The notes beneath the pieces were generated by a model. The model was not told where the DNA came from. It searched no databases and saw only the letters and a list, made by a program, of their open reading frames with translations. Shown piece by piece: positions 52,973-64,000 of a stretch of 64,000 nucleotides of DNA. Source of the stretch: Ophiosphaerella korrae (lineage: Eukaryota > Ascomycota > Dothideomycetes > Pleosporales > Phaeosphaeriaceae); NCBI GenBank assembly GCA_028456385.1, contig JALNQF010000107.1, positions 1-64,000 of the forward strand. The letters run 5' to 3'. The translations under genes and the position numbers were made by a program. Position 1 is the stretch's first letter. The number at the start of each line of letters is the position of its first letter.

Positions 52973-53792
52973 ATGTTCAGAAACAACTACGACAACGACT
53001 CGGTTACCTTTTCGCCGCAGGGCCGCATATTCCAGGTTGAGTACGCATCAGAGGCTGTCAAGCAGGGTTCGGTCGTCGTGGGCATAGTCAGCAAGACACA
53101 TGCCGTACTCGCCGCTATCAAGGTACGCCCTCAACTTGATGCTTCTGGAACGGTGCGCTGACGGGCCGCAGAGGAACGCAGAAGAGCTCTCGTCCTACCA
53201 GAAGAAGATTATTCCAATTGATTCACACTTTGGTGTCGCCCTCGCTGGCCTCGCCTCGGATGCCCGGGTTCTGTCCAACTTCATGAAGCAGCAATCGCTG
53301 GCCTCCCGCCTGACGTACGACCGTGCCATCCCACTCTCAGAGATCACCGCACGCATTGCAGACCGCGCCCAGACCAACACCCAGCAGTATGGACGGAGAC
53401 CATACGGTGTGGGACTTCTGATTGCCGGCGTTGACGCAAAGGGACCGCATCTGTTTGAATTCCAGCCCAGTGGTGTTACACAGGAAATGCTTGCGTGTGG
53501 TATTGGTGCTCGGAGTCAAATGGCAAGGACATACCTCGAGAGACATCTTGAAGAGTTTGAGGGTGCAAGCCGGGAAGAGTTGATCAAACACGCTTTGAGG
53601 GCGCTCAAGGAATCTCTGTCACAGGACAAGGAGCTGACAGTTGACAACACTAGTGTCGGCATTGGTGGCGTCAAAGAGAACTTTGCGCTGTACGAGGGCC
53701 AGGACATTGCAGAATGGCTGGATGCTGCTTTTGAGAGCCAAGGAAGCAATGATGACGATGAGGGCGGCGAGGCTATGGAAACTGATTTATGA
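52973..53792 (+). CDS. PRE5: 20S proteasome subunit alpha-6 (PRE5/PSMA1)
   Basis: The model is join(52973..53122, 53172..53792), 256 aa, with a 49-nt phase-0 intron (GTACGC...CGCAG). The N-terminus [20 protein letters not shown] with [13 protein letters not shown] is the alpha-subunit signature of the alpha-6 type. Other blocks: [56 protein letters not shown]. It forms part of the outer alpha ring of the 20S core and has no catalytic Thr. The acidic tail ([13 protein letters not shown]) is typical of many fungal alpha subunits. Confidence 0.96.
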
Positions 53793-54112
53793 GGCAGCGT
53801 GGTATGAGTGATGCATCACCATGTACTATCCAAGATTACGGAAGCGCAGCATTCACTCTTGAGTCTAGCTAGCTACGAACTGTAATGAAATGAAGCAACC
53901 CATGCCTACCTTGTTACTTTTCAAAGCACGTGGAGAGAAAATGTAGCGCAACTATCTGGTCCATCATGAAAGTGGGCACGGTAAAAGCATCACGTGATCC
54001 AAGTCTCCGAGCGGCATCCGCGAAATCTTGCCGCAGCTGTATGACCTTTCCCAACGCCCATCCTCCAAACGTCAGCTCTCTTGTATCCACGAACCCCCAT
54101 CCCACCATCACA
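53793..54112. other. Intergenic: PRE5 3' flank and ATP15 promoter
   Basis: No gene is visible. The segment should hold the PRE5 terminator and the promoter and 5' UTR of the small ATP15 gene. Confidence 0.5.
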
Positions 54113-54462
54113 ATGGCATTCGCGTGGAAAGCTGCCGGTCTCACGTACGCATAGTTTACCTGATATTCACTGGAGCCCCCAATTGACACTCTGGATAGCT
54201 ACAACCGCTATATTGCAGTCGCATCGCGCGTCGTGCGCCGCTCGCTCAAGGAAGATAAGCGCATTGCTGCCGAGCGAAGGGGCGAAAGCGAGCTCAGATT
54301 TGCCAAGTGGGAGGTGAGTGATGACAAGTTGTGATGGAAATGGGTGACACAGTAGGATTGGAATGGTGGCTAACGGATGGGCAGAATGGCAAGCAGGGCG
54401 AAATGAAGGATCTGAACGCGGCAGCGCTCCAGGCCCAGGCCGATGCTAAGGCGTCATCTTAA
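54113..54462 (+). CDS. ATP15: Mitochondrial ATP synthase subunit epsilon (Atp15)
   Basis: The model is join(54113..54144, 54199..54313, 54385..54462), 74 aa, the usual size. Introns are 54 nt (GTACGC...GGATAG) and 71 nt (GTGAGT...GGGCAG), and both keep frame. The product opens MAFAWKAAGLTYNRYIAVAS and continues RVVRRSLKEDKR and ELRFAKWENGKQGEMKDL, which match the fungal epsilon subunit of the F1 central stalk. No cleavable presequence is evident, as in yeast. Confidence 0.92.
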
Positions 54463-54747
54463 GCGGCTCCAGAAGTTCAAGGCTATGACGAGGGAGATGC
54501 GCTGGGAAGACAAGCCGGGAAGCTGGGGGTGATGAATGTATATTCTGTACTATCAAATGCTGCATGCATGGAAGAAAAGTGCTTAAACCCAATGCACGAC
54601 AAGGATTAAACTCAATTGCACTCTCACCAATTCTGAACCTTAACTGTGGTTGTATTCACGTTGGCGGAAGGGTCCAATAGCTGTTGGCTCTCACCCAAAG
54701 CTTGCTTTGCACAACCGCCGTCACAAACTTCCGCTCCACCACCAAAC

Positions 54748-57390
54748 ATGGCAGATTCTCTGCCCGACCACAACACGGCCTCTGATCCCGCTAGAGATGA
54801 CTCCTCGGGCCATGACGCAGGAAGTATGTTCGTGGCCAGTAATATCCTGAAATAGTCTAACAATTTATAGCATCTTCACATGTTAATGCTTCTGGGAGCA
54901 ATGCTGCCCAGCCTGACGCGTCGGCAGATCTGCCTCTAAGACAACCACTCAAGAAGATGCAAAAGGCTTTCAGTCCGAAAATCCACGATATTACAGAGAA
55001 ATTTACAAGGGCTTCTCAGGGTACATTCTAAATTCTGGCTTATCATTCGCTGCGGGGCAATCAGCGGGGCTCCGCTGTGAAGTCGTTGCGCACGTGCTAA
55101 GTCGACGGCCAAACGTGAACCAAAAGCAAAGCTAACTATCTTGTAGCTCTTGAAGTAGGCCAGCTCGTTAAAGATGAGTACTTCACGCTCTTCGAGTCCA
55201 TTGCGGCACTGGAGGTATGCCCGCCCCCAAACGCCCAACTGTGCCTTGGACACTAACGCGAAGTGTGCAGATCATGGACCCTAAGATGGACAGCGGCTTC
55301 TTGGAGCCCGGAGAGGCTCTGGACGACGATTACAACACGCTGGCAACTCTCCTGCCGGAAGAAGTTATCGGCATCATGGACGAGTTGCTCTGCCACGAAA
55401 TGGCCTGGCACACGGGATACCCACTGTCCCAAACACTCTTTACGTCCGTCTACATCGACAAGCTCCTATGGCCAGAAACCAAGACGCTGGAAAAGTCACA
55501 GTTCTACACGGATGCCATCAACGATGAACAAAGCCCTGGGCCATTGCTGCAGGCGCTCAGAGCGTACTGTTTGGCATTGATCAAAAGCTGCGACTTTGTA
55601 ATAGCGAGAATCACTGGGCGGGACTACTATGAGGAGGAGGACTTCTGCACACACACATACAACCGCGTGCTCTTCGTTAGTATACCCATGGATGTGTTTC
55701 TGCGGGAACTCGATGCTGCGATAGAAGTCGTCGAAGAGTAAGTTTTGAGCGTCGGGTAGTACTTGTGCTCGGGTTGACACATATCAGTACTGATCTCGAC
55801 ATCGATGGTGCGCTTCGTTCAGCTATACTTTCGAGACTGGAATTCAGAAAAGACTTTCTCCGAGCCCTGGATCTGGATTTGCCGCTCGACCGTAACTCAC
55901 ACTGTTGGCCGCCCGTCCTCACAGGGATCCAGACGCTCAAAAGCACGCATCAACTCGGCAAAGTTGTGCCAGGCGCATTCAGTACAAAGATGCAACGACG
56001 GCTCGCGTCGACAGTCCCGCCGCGCCCAATCGTCGAGCTCGACTTCAAAGACGCGCTTGAGAAGCTCCAGCAACTCACCACAGACTGCGAAGAAGCCACG
56101 CGATTCCCCACCCTACCTCAAGACCCCCTCGAATACCAGAACTTCCTCTGGTACTTCGCAGCCCGCTCGCCCGCCCCCCTCACATACGCAAGATCCTACC
56201 TCTCCACCCTCCTCTTCCAACCCGCCACTCTCGAATCGCCAGTCTCGCTCCCGCTCACCGACATCAAGACGCTCATCTTCCCCTGCTCTCCCGTGCTCGA
56301 TCCGATGAATTGGACGATGTCGCCCCCGCTCCATCCCATGCACCCGAAACCACCTCGCCTCCAGTTCGCCTTGCTCATGGACGACTTCGTGGACCGCACG
56401 GGGCCGCCGTATATGGATTTGTGGGTCGCACTTGGGCAGAATAGATGTCGACTGCGGCGCATGCTCACGCACGTCGTCACGAGTTGGGATGCGCTGCAGG
56501 GCGACGCCAGCCTGACTGACATCGACCTGGCGTCTACGGCCACCGAGCTAGGCGTGCCATCAGAGCTACTCGAATTCTCGCTGTCGACCTGGGCATACCA
56601 CAAGAAGCTCTGGATCGTCGAGCAAATCCTCATCCTCGGCTTCGAACAGGATATCTACTTGCCCGACGAGTTCGCGGGCATGTACCTCTTCCTCTCGCTC
56701 ATCGCTACACGCAGAAAGGAGCTGCTCCAGCGCATCCAGGCGTTCCATGCCGCCCGCGTCACGGCGCTCACGCGCGACCGCCGCCTGCGCGATACCCGCG
56801 ACTTTGCGCACGTCGCGCCGTATCTAGACAGCTTGCTTGCCTCAGCGCAGGGCACGGCGTCGCTCAGTCTCGCGCTCGCGCGGTTCTACATCGTCGCGTT
56901 GTACCTGTGCGTGCTGCCTGTTGCGCGGCGCCCGCTCGCGGGAGAACGGTTGGCATATGAGCTGCGCATGAAGCCATTTCTCGACCTCTCGCCGCCGGAA
57001 GTGCCGTCATTCGAGGATTTCAAGGCGCACACGCAGCCATACGGGGCATACGGGGCGCCAGATGCGCAGTTCGCAGAAGAGCTCAAGGACGACTTGTGGG
57101 ACGAGGTGGAGGGCAATTTGCGGGTGGCGAAGGAGGCGTTTGGGGAGGTAAAGAGGTTGGGGGCTGGGGCAGCGAGGGCTGAGTGCGTAGAGAAGGCGTG
57201 GAGTAAGGATGTGCAGAGCGTGTTGGCAAGTTGTGTTGCGCTGGGGATTGCAGTTGCGGGTGTAAAGGACGCGGTGATGAAGCGCAGGACCGCAGACGGG
57301 AGCCTAGGCATCAAGGTCGAGGTTCCGGCGAGTGGAGTTGGCAAGCGGTATGCGGAGGGGTGGGTCGTAGTCAAGGTTGCGAAGGAGTGA
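54748..57390 (+). CDS. MAK10: NatC N-terminal acetyltransferase auxiliary subunit (Mak10/NAA35)
   Basis: Five exons, join(54748..54823, 54871..55020, 55147..55214, 55271..55737, 55788..57390), give 787 aa. Introns are 47, 126, 56 and 50 nt with normal GT-AG ends, and all preserve frame. The first 60 residues are polar. The Mak10 domain begins LEVGQLVKDEYFTLFESIAA and continues IMDPKMDSGFLEPGE, then LLCHEMAWHTGYPLSQTLFT and ITGRDYYEEEDFCTHTYNR, all strongly conserved in NAA35. The C-terminal two thirds is helical and less conserved, with LQFALLMDDFVDRTGPPYMD. With Naa30 and Naa38 it acetylates N-termini beginning Met-Leu/Ile/Phe/Trp. It probably acts at the ribosome in the cytosol. Confidence 0.93.
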
Positions 57391-57548
57391 GTGGTGTATG
57401 TATAATACGTGGGGGATACAGATTGTGCGCAAATGATAGACTGTGTCCGTACTCCGAGAATGTCCGTGTTTGTCCAGGGTATCGTGCCGATGAATCCAAA
57501 TCCTTAACGCCCGTACTCTTCTAATCTCTCCCATATCCTCGATGCACA

Positions 57549-57838
57549 TCATCCCTTGTATTTCCTCAACATGCCTTCACTAACTTTTCTCACGCTCCGA
57601 GCGGAAATGCCCCGCTCACCGCTCTGTTTACTCTTGATTGATGCCTCGTTGACGAGTTCCTGCATGAATAGCGCGTAGTTGAGGAAGATCTAGGGTTTCG
57701 TTAGAGTTTCCGTCTAAACTGTGCTGTTGTTTGGCGTAGTGTACGTACAAGTACGTCGACATTTTTGCTGAGTGGCCGGTTTGAATGCGCTTTAACAATC
57801 TTTTTGACTGTGCCGCGGGGATACAGGGTCGGTGCCAT
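57549..57838 (-). CDS. CENP-W-like histone-fold kinetochore protein
   Basis: The model is complement(57549..57689, 57749..57838), 76 aa, with a 59-nt phase-0 intron (GTACGT...CCCTAG). The sequence opens MAPTLYPRGTVKKIVKAHSN, then KNVDVLIFLNYALFMQELVN and RGISARSVRKVSEGMLRKYK. This is the single histone fold of the CENP-W/Wip1 family, which pairs with CENP-T (Cnn1) in the inner kinetochore and binds DNA. The size matches the family. It is convergent with MAK10, 158 bp away, and easy to miss because each exon is under 50 codons. Confidence 0.85.
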
Positions 57839-58088
57839 TGTTGAGGATATACGCGCAGTAGGTTGCTTGAAAAGTGGTCGAGGTCTGGAGCGTGATGAGG
57901 ATGATGCACACTCGTGGAGGCCCGTGCGTCGCGTTGGCACGCGAGAACATATGTTTGGTAGCAAGTCGATATTTGAACAAAGGAATTGCGATATGAAACA
58001 CTTCTATCTGGGACTATCACAAGATAATGTTACACAAGCCCAGGCTAACGAGATTTGCCATCTAATTCACACTGCGACATGACCGTAT
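57839..58088. other. Intergenic: promoter side of the CENP-W-like gene
   Basis: Only 250 bp separate the start of the CENP-W-like gene from the stop of the next minus-strand gene. No other gene is visible. Confidence 0.5.
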
Positions 58089-59647
58089 TTACACTTTGAG
58101 ACCAATTTCTTCGGCGTATGGTAGTACGAAGAGATCGCCAACTGAAGATACAGAAGCCTTGCTCTCGAGTAATTGCTTGGCAGCCTGTGTATGTGTGTTA
58201 GCGTACATATGTAATTGTAGCTGGATATAGCGAGACTTACCGACTTGACAGCCTCCTCTGATACACCGTCAATGGCCTTAGCAACTTCATCGATCTGATA
58301 TGCCTTGGTGTTGTTGACGAGACCGTTTCCGGTGAGTTCCAGACCAGCACGAACATCTTGACCATGTTCTAGCTCCTTGAACTTAGCAGCCGCCTTGGCC
58401 TTTGAGATTTGCTCGCTTGAGAGCTCGCCGGCAGCAATTTTACGGATGGCCTCGACAGCAGCCTTGGCAGTTTCAGCAACACCCTTTGCTGAGCCAGTGA
58501 TGGTGGTGTAGAGAAGACCTGCGTCTGAGTAGATGGCGCTGGTGGTCCTGGCTTTGGCGCCAGAGGCGGCTGCGTTGCCAAGAATAGAGAATCCGGGCGA
58601 CCACTTGATAGCTGATTCCCCCCCAAGCAGGGAGCCGAGGACAGCAATCTCTGGCTTGTAGAATTTGCCAGTAGAAGAGCTGGAGCCGGGGAAAGCAATG
58701 ACCATGGCGTTGCCGCCGTCGTGGGCAATGCGCTCCTCGCCGCCAACATACCTGGTCTGTTCTGTACCAGCCTGAAGGGCTTCTGCAGGTGTGGCGGGGA
58801 CATGGTCAAAGAACTCATTGGTCCATTTGGAGAGTTCGCCGTGGTCGGCTCCGTTGGCTACAACAGCAAAGTTGGACTTGGCGTAGGCAATGGTGGAGAA
58901 CCATTCAATGGCCTCGGCGTCAAGATACTTGGTGTAGGGGGTGGGCGAGGCAGAAGCGGTGGAGGCGCCGAGGCCGCGGTGGAACGCGAGACTATGGGCA
59001 GAGTTGGTGGCCATGTCGGTGACACTGGCGAGGAAGCGCTTGTGGGCGAAGTGGATCAGAGGGAGGACCTCCTGGTCGTAGATGTGTGCTGCGCGGTGTC
59101 AATTCTGCTCGACTGAGACATGGGGAAGGCGCACGTCGGTACACGGTGCTGGTGGCGGTCTGGCCAAACAGCTCAACAAAGTAGGGCAGGTCCTGGCGGA
59201 GGAACTTTGCCTCGAGGACCAGGTTCTCGCGCGAGTGGTAGGCATTGAGGGTAGCTCCCAGCAGCTCTACCTCGCGGACAATACGCAGAGTCGAGCGCCC
59301 CTTGGTGTCCTGAGTGCAGTTGGGCGTCAGCCAAGCTCCTGGGCGATGCCAGACAGCAGCAACATGGTCATATCATAGTCATATCATACCCGGAATGCGA
59401 AGTTGGCCAGGCCCTCGGTCAGGCCCGGCAGCGGCTGGTACCTTGTGCCGGCCTTTGCAACCAGGGCAAGTGTGGTGGTCGGGCCGGCAAAGTCTCTGCT
59501 GGCAAACTTGAGGCCCTTTGCCTCGCCGGCCTGGTACTGGAAGGATCCTGAGGCTGGCGCTGCGAGGCCTCGGCGCTGCGGCTGGCGGAGCGCCTGGTGA
59601 CGGGCAGCGCGCTGGGCACCCCGGCAGGCGGTCGAGCGAGAGAACAT
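58089..59647 (-). CDS. QCR2: Cytochrome bc1 complex core protein 2 (QCR2)
   Basis: Four exons, complement(58089..58184, 58241..59088, 59135..59309, 59390..59647), give 458 aa. Introns are 80 nt (GTATGA...CTCAG), 46 nt (GTGCGC...GCGCAG) and 56 nt (GTAAGT...ACACAG), and all keep frame. The first 30 residues form a typical presequence (MFSRSTACRGAQRAARHQAL), ending around RRGLAAP. The M16-peptidase fold follows: LVAKAGTRYQPLPGLTEGLA, LRIVREVELLGATLNAYHSR and LLGGESAIKWSPGFSILG. The zinc-binding HxxEH of active processing peptidases is absent, as expected for a core-2 subunit. It sits in the mitochondrial inner membrane as part of complex III. The 46-nt intron's donor is the least certain point. 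Confidence 0.93.
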
Positions 59648-59967
59648 GGTGATTCGGGCGCCTCTTCGGGGGCTATCGAGGTGGTGGGGGTGGGCAATTG
59701 ATGGGAGGGCGTCGTGAGGCGGCTGTCGAATGTCGAATGCTTGAGGTTTGCGCGGACCCAATTCGGGCGTCGCCTATTGGTCGCCCACCCCCGCCCGCCG
59801 CCACGATTTCTGTCCACCAACCTCTGCCTAGCTCAGTTCTCACCTCTCACCTCTCGCCTTTTTCTATCCACGCAGCGCTGCACAACCCCGGCCGACTCTT
59901 CTTCCCCCAATGCCTTCTCGGTAGCCCTTCTTCTACCTAGATATCTGGCAAATATCTAGGCTTCACC
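59648..59967. promoter_or_regulatory. Divergent promoter, QCR2 / RPC82
   Basis: A 320-bp segment separates two start codons facing away from each other. It is C/T-rich toward RPC82 (CTCACCTCTCACCTCTCGCC), as is common in fungal core promoters. Confidence 0.6.
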
Positions 59968-62139
59968 ATGTCTTACCATCAGCGCGAGACTCCGGTAAGC
60001 TGTTGCATCGCGCGCAACGCCTCTGCCTCTTGCATGTGGATTCAAACCAACCTTACCTGCCTCTAGATCCTTGCAGAACTCTGCACCTTCCTGGTCGACG
60101 ATGTCTACGGCGAGCTTGCAGCGGTACGGCGCCCTGCCTAGTCCTGCATGTTTTTCTTTTCTAATTCCTTGCAGCGCGTCTACTCTGTGCTTGCGCGCCA
60201 TGGTCGGCAAACCCTCGCAGCCATCGCTCGCGCCTCGTACCTCAACGGCCGCCAAATCAAGTACGGCCTTGTCATCCTTCTGCAACAACACCTTCTCTTC
60301 CACTCTGCCAGCGAAACCCAGGTCACCTACTACGAGATCGACTGGCAAAACTCGTATGCCCTAGTGCGCTTCGGCAAGGTCGCAAAGCTGGTCGAGGATC
60401 GTTTTGGCAAGAAGGCTGCCAACGTCGTCTCCAACCTGTTGACCCTCGGACACACGCGCATCGCCGATCTCAACGAGGCCTACTTCCCCTCTAACACCGA
60501 CTCCGACGATGACTCAGACGATGACACCGCGCCTGGCGCCGGGCTCAAGAGAAAGCGCGCAAATGGAACACAAGCCAATGGCACTACAACCAAGACGAAT
60601 GGCGTCGTGAATGGCCTTCCCTCGGAGCTAGATTCAACCCACGCCGAGGATCACGGCAAAACTCTGACAAATGGCGCGACAACAACCAACGGCCACCACC
60701 ACCCAGCAAAGACAAATGGAATAGCGCATGGCAAGGACGCAGAGCAAGACGATGGCGAAATAACGTCGGTAGACGAGCTATACGACATCATTCACCTGCT
60801 CATAGAACGCAGCTGGATCAGAACTGTCTCCGATTCGCAGTATCTATCCCCTGGGGACATGCACGAGATGCTGCAGCAACAGGCTATCGAGCAAGAACTA
60901 AACGGGGGTGCTGTGACTGGGACCAAGGACAAAGAAAAGGTTCACCGGGCTACCTTGCAGTTGAAACGACAGGTGCGCGACGAGTGGCTGACCCCGCCCC
61001 AACTTTCTCGAAAACGAAAAGCTGCCGATACTCTATCCAACCATCCGAGCAAAAAATTAAAGCCCAACGGCGCAGTCAACTCGTCCTCGTCGAATTCGTC
61101 TTCACCAGAAGATGATCTTGTTATCCGCGTCAACCCTGAAAAGATCGCCGTCGCTATGCGTACAGAACAACTAGTGCAACTCGTCGAGCATCGTCTAGGT
61201 TCTGTCACGGCTCACATTTATAAGACTATGTTGCGAATAATCGAATCAAACACCTCGCGTTGCTACGAAGAATTTCCTGAACCACCTCTTCCAAACGGAG
61301 AAGCTGTACCAGAAATCGCTATTGATCCCCGCTATCTTGTCACCGCCCGGCACATTGCGAAAAAGCTTCCTCGTGATCTTGACATATGCGAAGGTCTGGA
61401 TCCTAACGCTATCGTCAAGATTACTCGAAAAGGACACGTCCGCAGCTTGAATATACTCAGTCAACCGGTTGATCCGACTAAGCTCTCCATGGACGAAAAA
61501 ATAGAACTTGTAGATAAACATATTTTCCTCCTCGCGGAAGACCCATTACATTTCACTACCTGGCACGCGCGAGGGCAATGGCGCGTCGAGTTCGACGACA
61601 TCGCGAAACAGCTAATCCAAGCCGAAATCGAAAACACTATATCCGCACGCAAAGGCGCCCTTGGCGTAAAACTGATCCGCGCGCTCCGCAAAAAAGGCAA
61701 GCTCGACGAGCGCGCCACCTGCAACGTAATGATGATGTCCGCCGCCGACATCCGCACCATCGTCAACGACCTCACCGTCCAAGGCTTCGTGCAAACCCAA
61801 GAAATCCCCAAAGTCGAGCGCCGTGAAGCAAAACTCTCCTTCCACCTCGTCTGGTACGACCGCCAGCGCGCCCGCGAAAAACTCCTGCACGACACGTACA
61901 AGGGCATGGTGCGCATCTTGCAGCGCATCGCCTTTGAGCGCGAAAAGGTTCAGCCACTGCTTACGAAGGCGGAGCGCTCCGATGTCGTGGGTAATGAGTC
62001 TAAGTGGCTTTCCAAGGCGGAGCTGGATGCGCTGCAGAAGTGGAAGGAGGTGCAGGAGAAGTTGCTGCTGCAGTTGTTTAGGGAGGATGACCTTGTGGCT
62101 ACGTTGAGGGATTTTCATGGCCCGATGATTTCGGTGTAG
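59968..62139 (+). CDS. RPC82: RNA polymerase III subunit RPC82 (RPC3/C82)
   Basis: The model is join(59968..59994, 60067..60123, 60175..62139), 682 aa. The first exon is nine codons (MSYHQRETP), the second nineteen (ILAELCTFLVDDVYGELAA). Introns are 72 nt and 51 nt (GTACGG...CTAATTCCTTGCAG). Residues 29-110 carry the first winged-helix domain (RHGRQTLAAIARASYLNGRQ, HLLFHSASETQVTYYEI). An acidic and Asn/Thr-rich linker follows (DSDDDSDDDT). Later blocks RKGALGVKLIRALRKKGKLD and FVQTQEIPKVERREAKLSFH are typical C82 winged helices. It forms the C82-C34-C31 subcomplex used in Pol III initiation. A coiled-coil-like C-terminus ends in LRDFHGPMISV. Confidence 0.94.
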
Positions 62140-62859
62140 GTGAGATGGGTGTGGGTTAAAAGGATATTAGTAAGATACCCTGGCATTTGGGATGGAGTTG
62201 GGTTGGGTATTTGTAGAATTATCAATTTTATGGATTATTTTTAAGTGTGATTTTGGCGTGGGGTGACGTGGTTCCTCTTGGGTTGCGTGTGGAAAGGTCA
62301 ATGTTTGGTGCTGGTAGTGGAATTGACTCTAGTAATCATAGTATGATTTTTTTTTTTGTTCGGTATCAGCGTGAAGGGCTTATTATCCCTCATCGTCCGT
62401 AAAATTTATCCTGGTGCGTTTTCATTGTCCTATTTTCTACTTTGATGTGAATTCGACAATCTATTTTGTTAGAGCTAGTTGGTGCGGATGCGTATTCGAT
62501 TATCAAGCACTCTAGTGAGCTATCCCGCCAATTGCATACCAGATAGTTGGCGCATGCTCCAGGGGACCATTTGATAAATTTTTCAGACGGCAATAGCTGA
62601 ACATAGTACACATACAGGTTTCGTCACACAGGTAGTTAAACCTCATCGACTACCGACTTGCTGCTAACAACTCAAGCCGAGAAGCAAATCCCGTCTCGGC
62701 GATGAGGGGTGTCAAATTATGGCAACACCTGTAACCTGGATTTATGCACCTGTTCTGGTCACATGCTTTACAGACGCGTAGCTCGCTGTGATCCTTTTGA
62801 GCCTAGGAACCGCGTCTATGACCGATTCAATCCAAGGGCCGTTCCCTTGTGCCAAGATG
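62140..62859. other. Convergent intergenic region, RPC82 / protease gene
   Basis: No gene is visible. A T11 run lies near 62347-62357. The two flanking genes end toward each other here. Confidence 0.5.
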
Positions 62860-64000
62860 CTACCGCACGGCTCCCAAGAATGCATCGATGTCGTTTCCCT
62901 TGTGTCCCAAGGTGCATCCCGAATTCAGTTTTGTCGGGCCAATTCCATTGCAGTGGACTCCGATGGCTTTGAGTTCTGCGGTGTTCTGGTCCACCGTCAA
63001 GATCGGACTTCCCGAGTTTCCTGTTTTTGTCAGATCCTGTTCATTGTGGCGTTCGAGAGGTAAACTGGCCTTTGTAGGTGTCGACGTTGTAGTTCAAAAG
63101 GAAGTCGTCTTCTGTCAGGTTGTAGGTTATGGAGCCTTGGCTCTTGTACATGACCAACCCTTTGTCGCTGTTCCGGTCAGGTATGTCTCCAGGATAGCCA
63201 ACTACCCTGATGAAAGAGTTCATGGCAATCAAAGGAGTTCTGATCCAGGGTATTGGCGTTGCGGTTGTTACTGTTCCTTTGAGCTTGATTATGGCGATGT
63301 CGTTTTGAAACTCGCTAGCAGCATAATATCCCCAGTGAATGGCGATAGCCTGTCCTCGCCGTTTTTCGACATGACGCCCAGTCTTTTCGCCATTTGAAAC
63401 GCCAAGATATACCGTGACTTTGCACGCGTAGGGCCTGTCTGATGGATCGTAGGGGTTGTGGGCAGTTGTCACGCGGTGTTTTGGTCGAGCAACCAACCTG
63501 TACCGGAGTATGTTGATTTTCTTGATTTTTCTTGGAAAATCATTTCCAGTAGACAGATTCCTGGTTTCAATTACTATTATAATCCAGATCGTTTTCTAGT
63601 CCTTACCTCTATACTTCCCACTTTTCTCCAATTCGTAATTCGGAACTCGAATCCTTTGGTTTACTCCTAGTACGCTTTCACGGAATGATGGGGTGTTATT
63701 AGATTCGAAAGTAGGATTCAAGGATGAGTGTTCGGGTAAAAGTTCGGCTGCGGCCGTTGGATCTGTTGACAATTTCCAATATGCAACCATCGCATTCTTA
63801 CTAAAATCCGGAAGAATAACGCTTTCCGGGATATTCTTCATGATGTATGTGATACTATCAACAGCTTCTTCCACTTCCGCTATGAGGGTGTTGGCTTCAC
63901 TGCTTTGTTCCCATTGCCTTATCAAAGTATGAGAAGCAGGTGGACGTGTCGTGAGAAGTACTAATGTCGAATTCAAGTCTACAAGAGTTTCATTTAACTT
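62860..64000 (-). pseudogene. Trypsin-like (S1) serine protease gene, frameshifted, continues past the window
   Basis: Reading the minus strand from the window end: a polar helical region (LNETLVDLNSTLVLLTTR, IAEVEEAVDSITYIMKN) to 63607; a 76-nt intron (63531-63606, GTAAGG...CCAAG); then KSTYSGTGWLLDQNT, VTTAHNPYDP (catalytic His), NDIAIIKL (catalytic Asp) and VVGYPGD to 63070. A second intron leads to GNSGSPILTVDQNTAELKAI (catalytic Ser) and stop at 62860. Two oddities: one base is missing near 63476, between QNTA and VTTAH; and frame continuity into GNSGSP requires an intron 63021-63069 with a GC donor (AAAG/GCCAGT...CTGACAAAAACAG), since the GT donor four bases later gives the wrong frame. 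The protease part resembles V8-like glutamyl endopeptidases. The N-terminus and any signal peptide lie outside the window. The frameshift may be real or an assembly error. Confidence 0.7.

Noticed and set aside
1..64000. CRISPR arrays, bacterial operons, Shine-Dalgarno sites
   Set aside because: The DNA is eukaryotic; the only regular array is the coding WD40 repeat, which has no spacers.

Overview
The window is nuclear DNA of a filamentous ascomycete. The evidence is many short spliceosomal introns (35-126 nt, GT-AG, often with CTGAC- or CTAAT-like branch sites), fungal-only families (HET, fungal STAND/NACHT, DUF7708, DUF3669, Fungal_trans_2) and an AT-rich tract with the look of repeat-induced point mutation (RIP). 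A dothideomycete, probably of the Pleosporales, is my inference; no marker gene proves it.

Layout. (1) 1-960 is TA-rich and gene-free, resembling a RIP-degraded repeat. (2) 0.98-28.2 kb is an accessory region: a broken HET-NACHT-WD40 gene with a 126-bp repeat array, an apparently intact NACHT STAND gene, a mariner-like MITE, a broken DUF7708 gene, a broken DUF7025/AAA+ ATPase gene, a possible small secreted protein gene and a broken DUF3669 gene. Between them lie a C2H2-type gene, EFR3 and two conserved genes of unknown function. (3) 29-42.3 kb holds mostly lineage-specific genes: a Fungal_trans_2 transcription factor, several unknown proteins, small membrane proteins and an acyl-CoA dehydrogenase ending in SKL (peroxisomal). 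(4) 42.7-44.8 kb is a multi-spanning membrane protein gene with one frameshift. (5) 45.3-62.1 kb is dense core genome: MAU2/SCC4, an ABHD3-like hydrolase, LOC1, VPS68, VPS55, PRE5, ATP15, NAA35/MAK10, CENP-W, QCR2 and RPC82. (6) 62.9 kb to the end is a trypsin-like protease gene with a probable GC-AG intron and a frameshift; it runs off the window.

How the parts work together. The first half combines STAND-type candidates for self/non-self recognition with several decayed relatives. Three nonsense changes (two in the HET-NACHT-WD40 gene, one in the DUF3669 gene) replace an expected Trp codon TGG by TAG or TGA, which is the direction expected from RIP. The second half encodes subunits of conserved complexes, and the two partners of the Vps55-Vps68 endosomal complex are convergent neighbours. 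Exon-intron models were built by hand from splice signals, reading-frame continuity and recalled family motifs; no database search was run.
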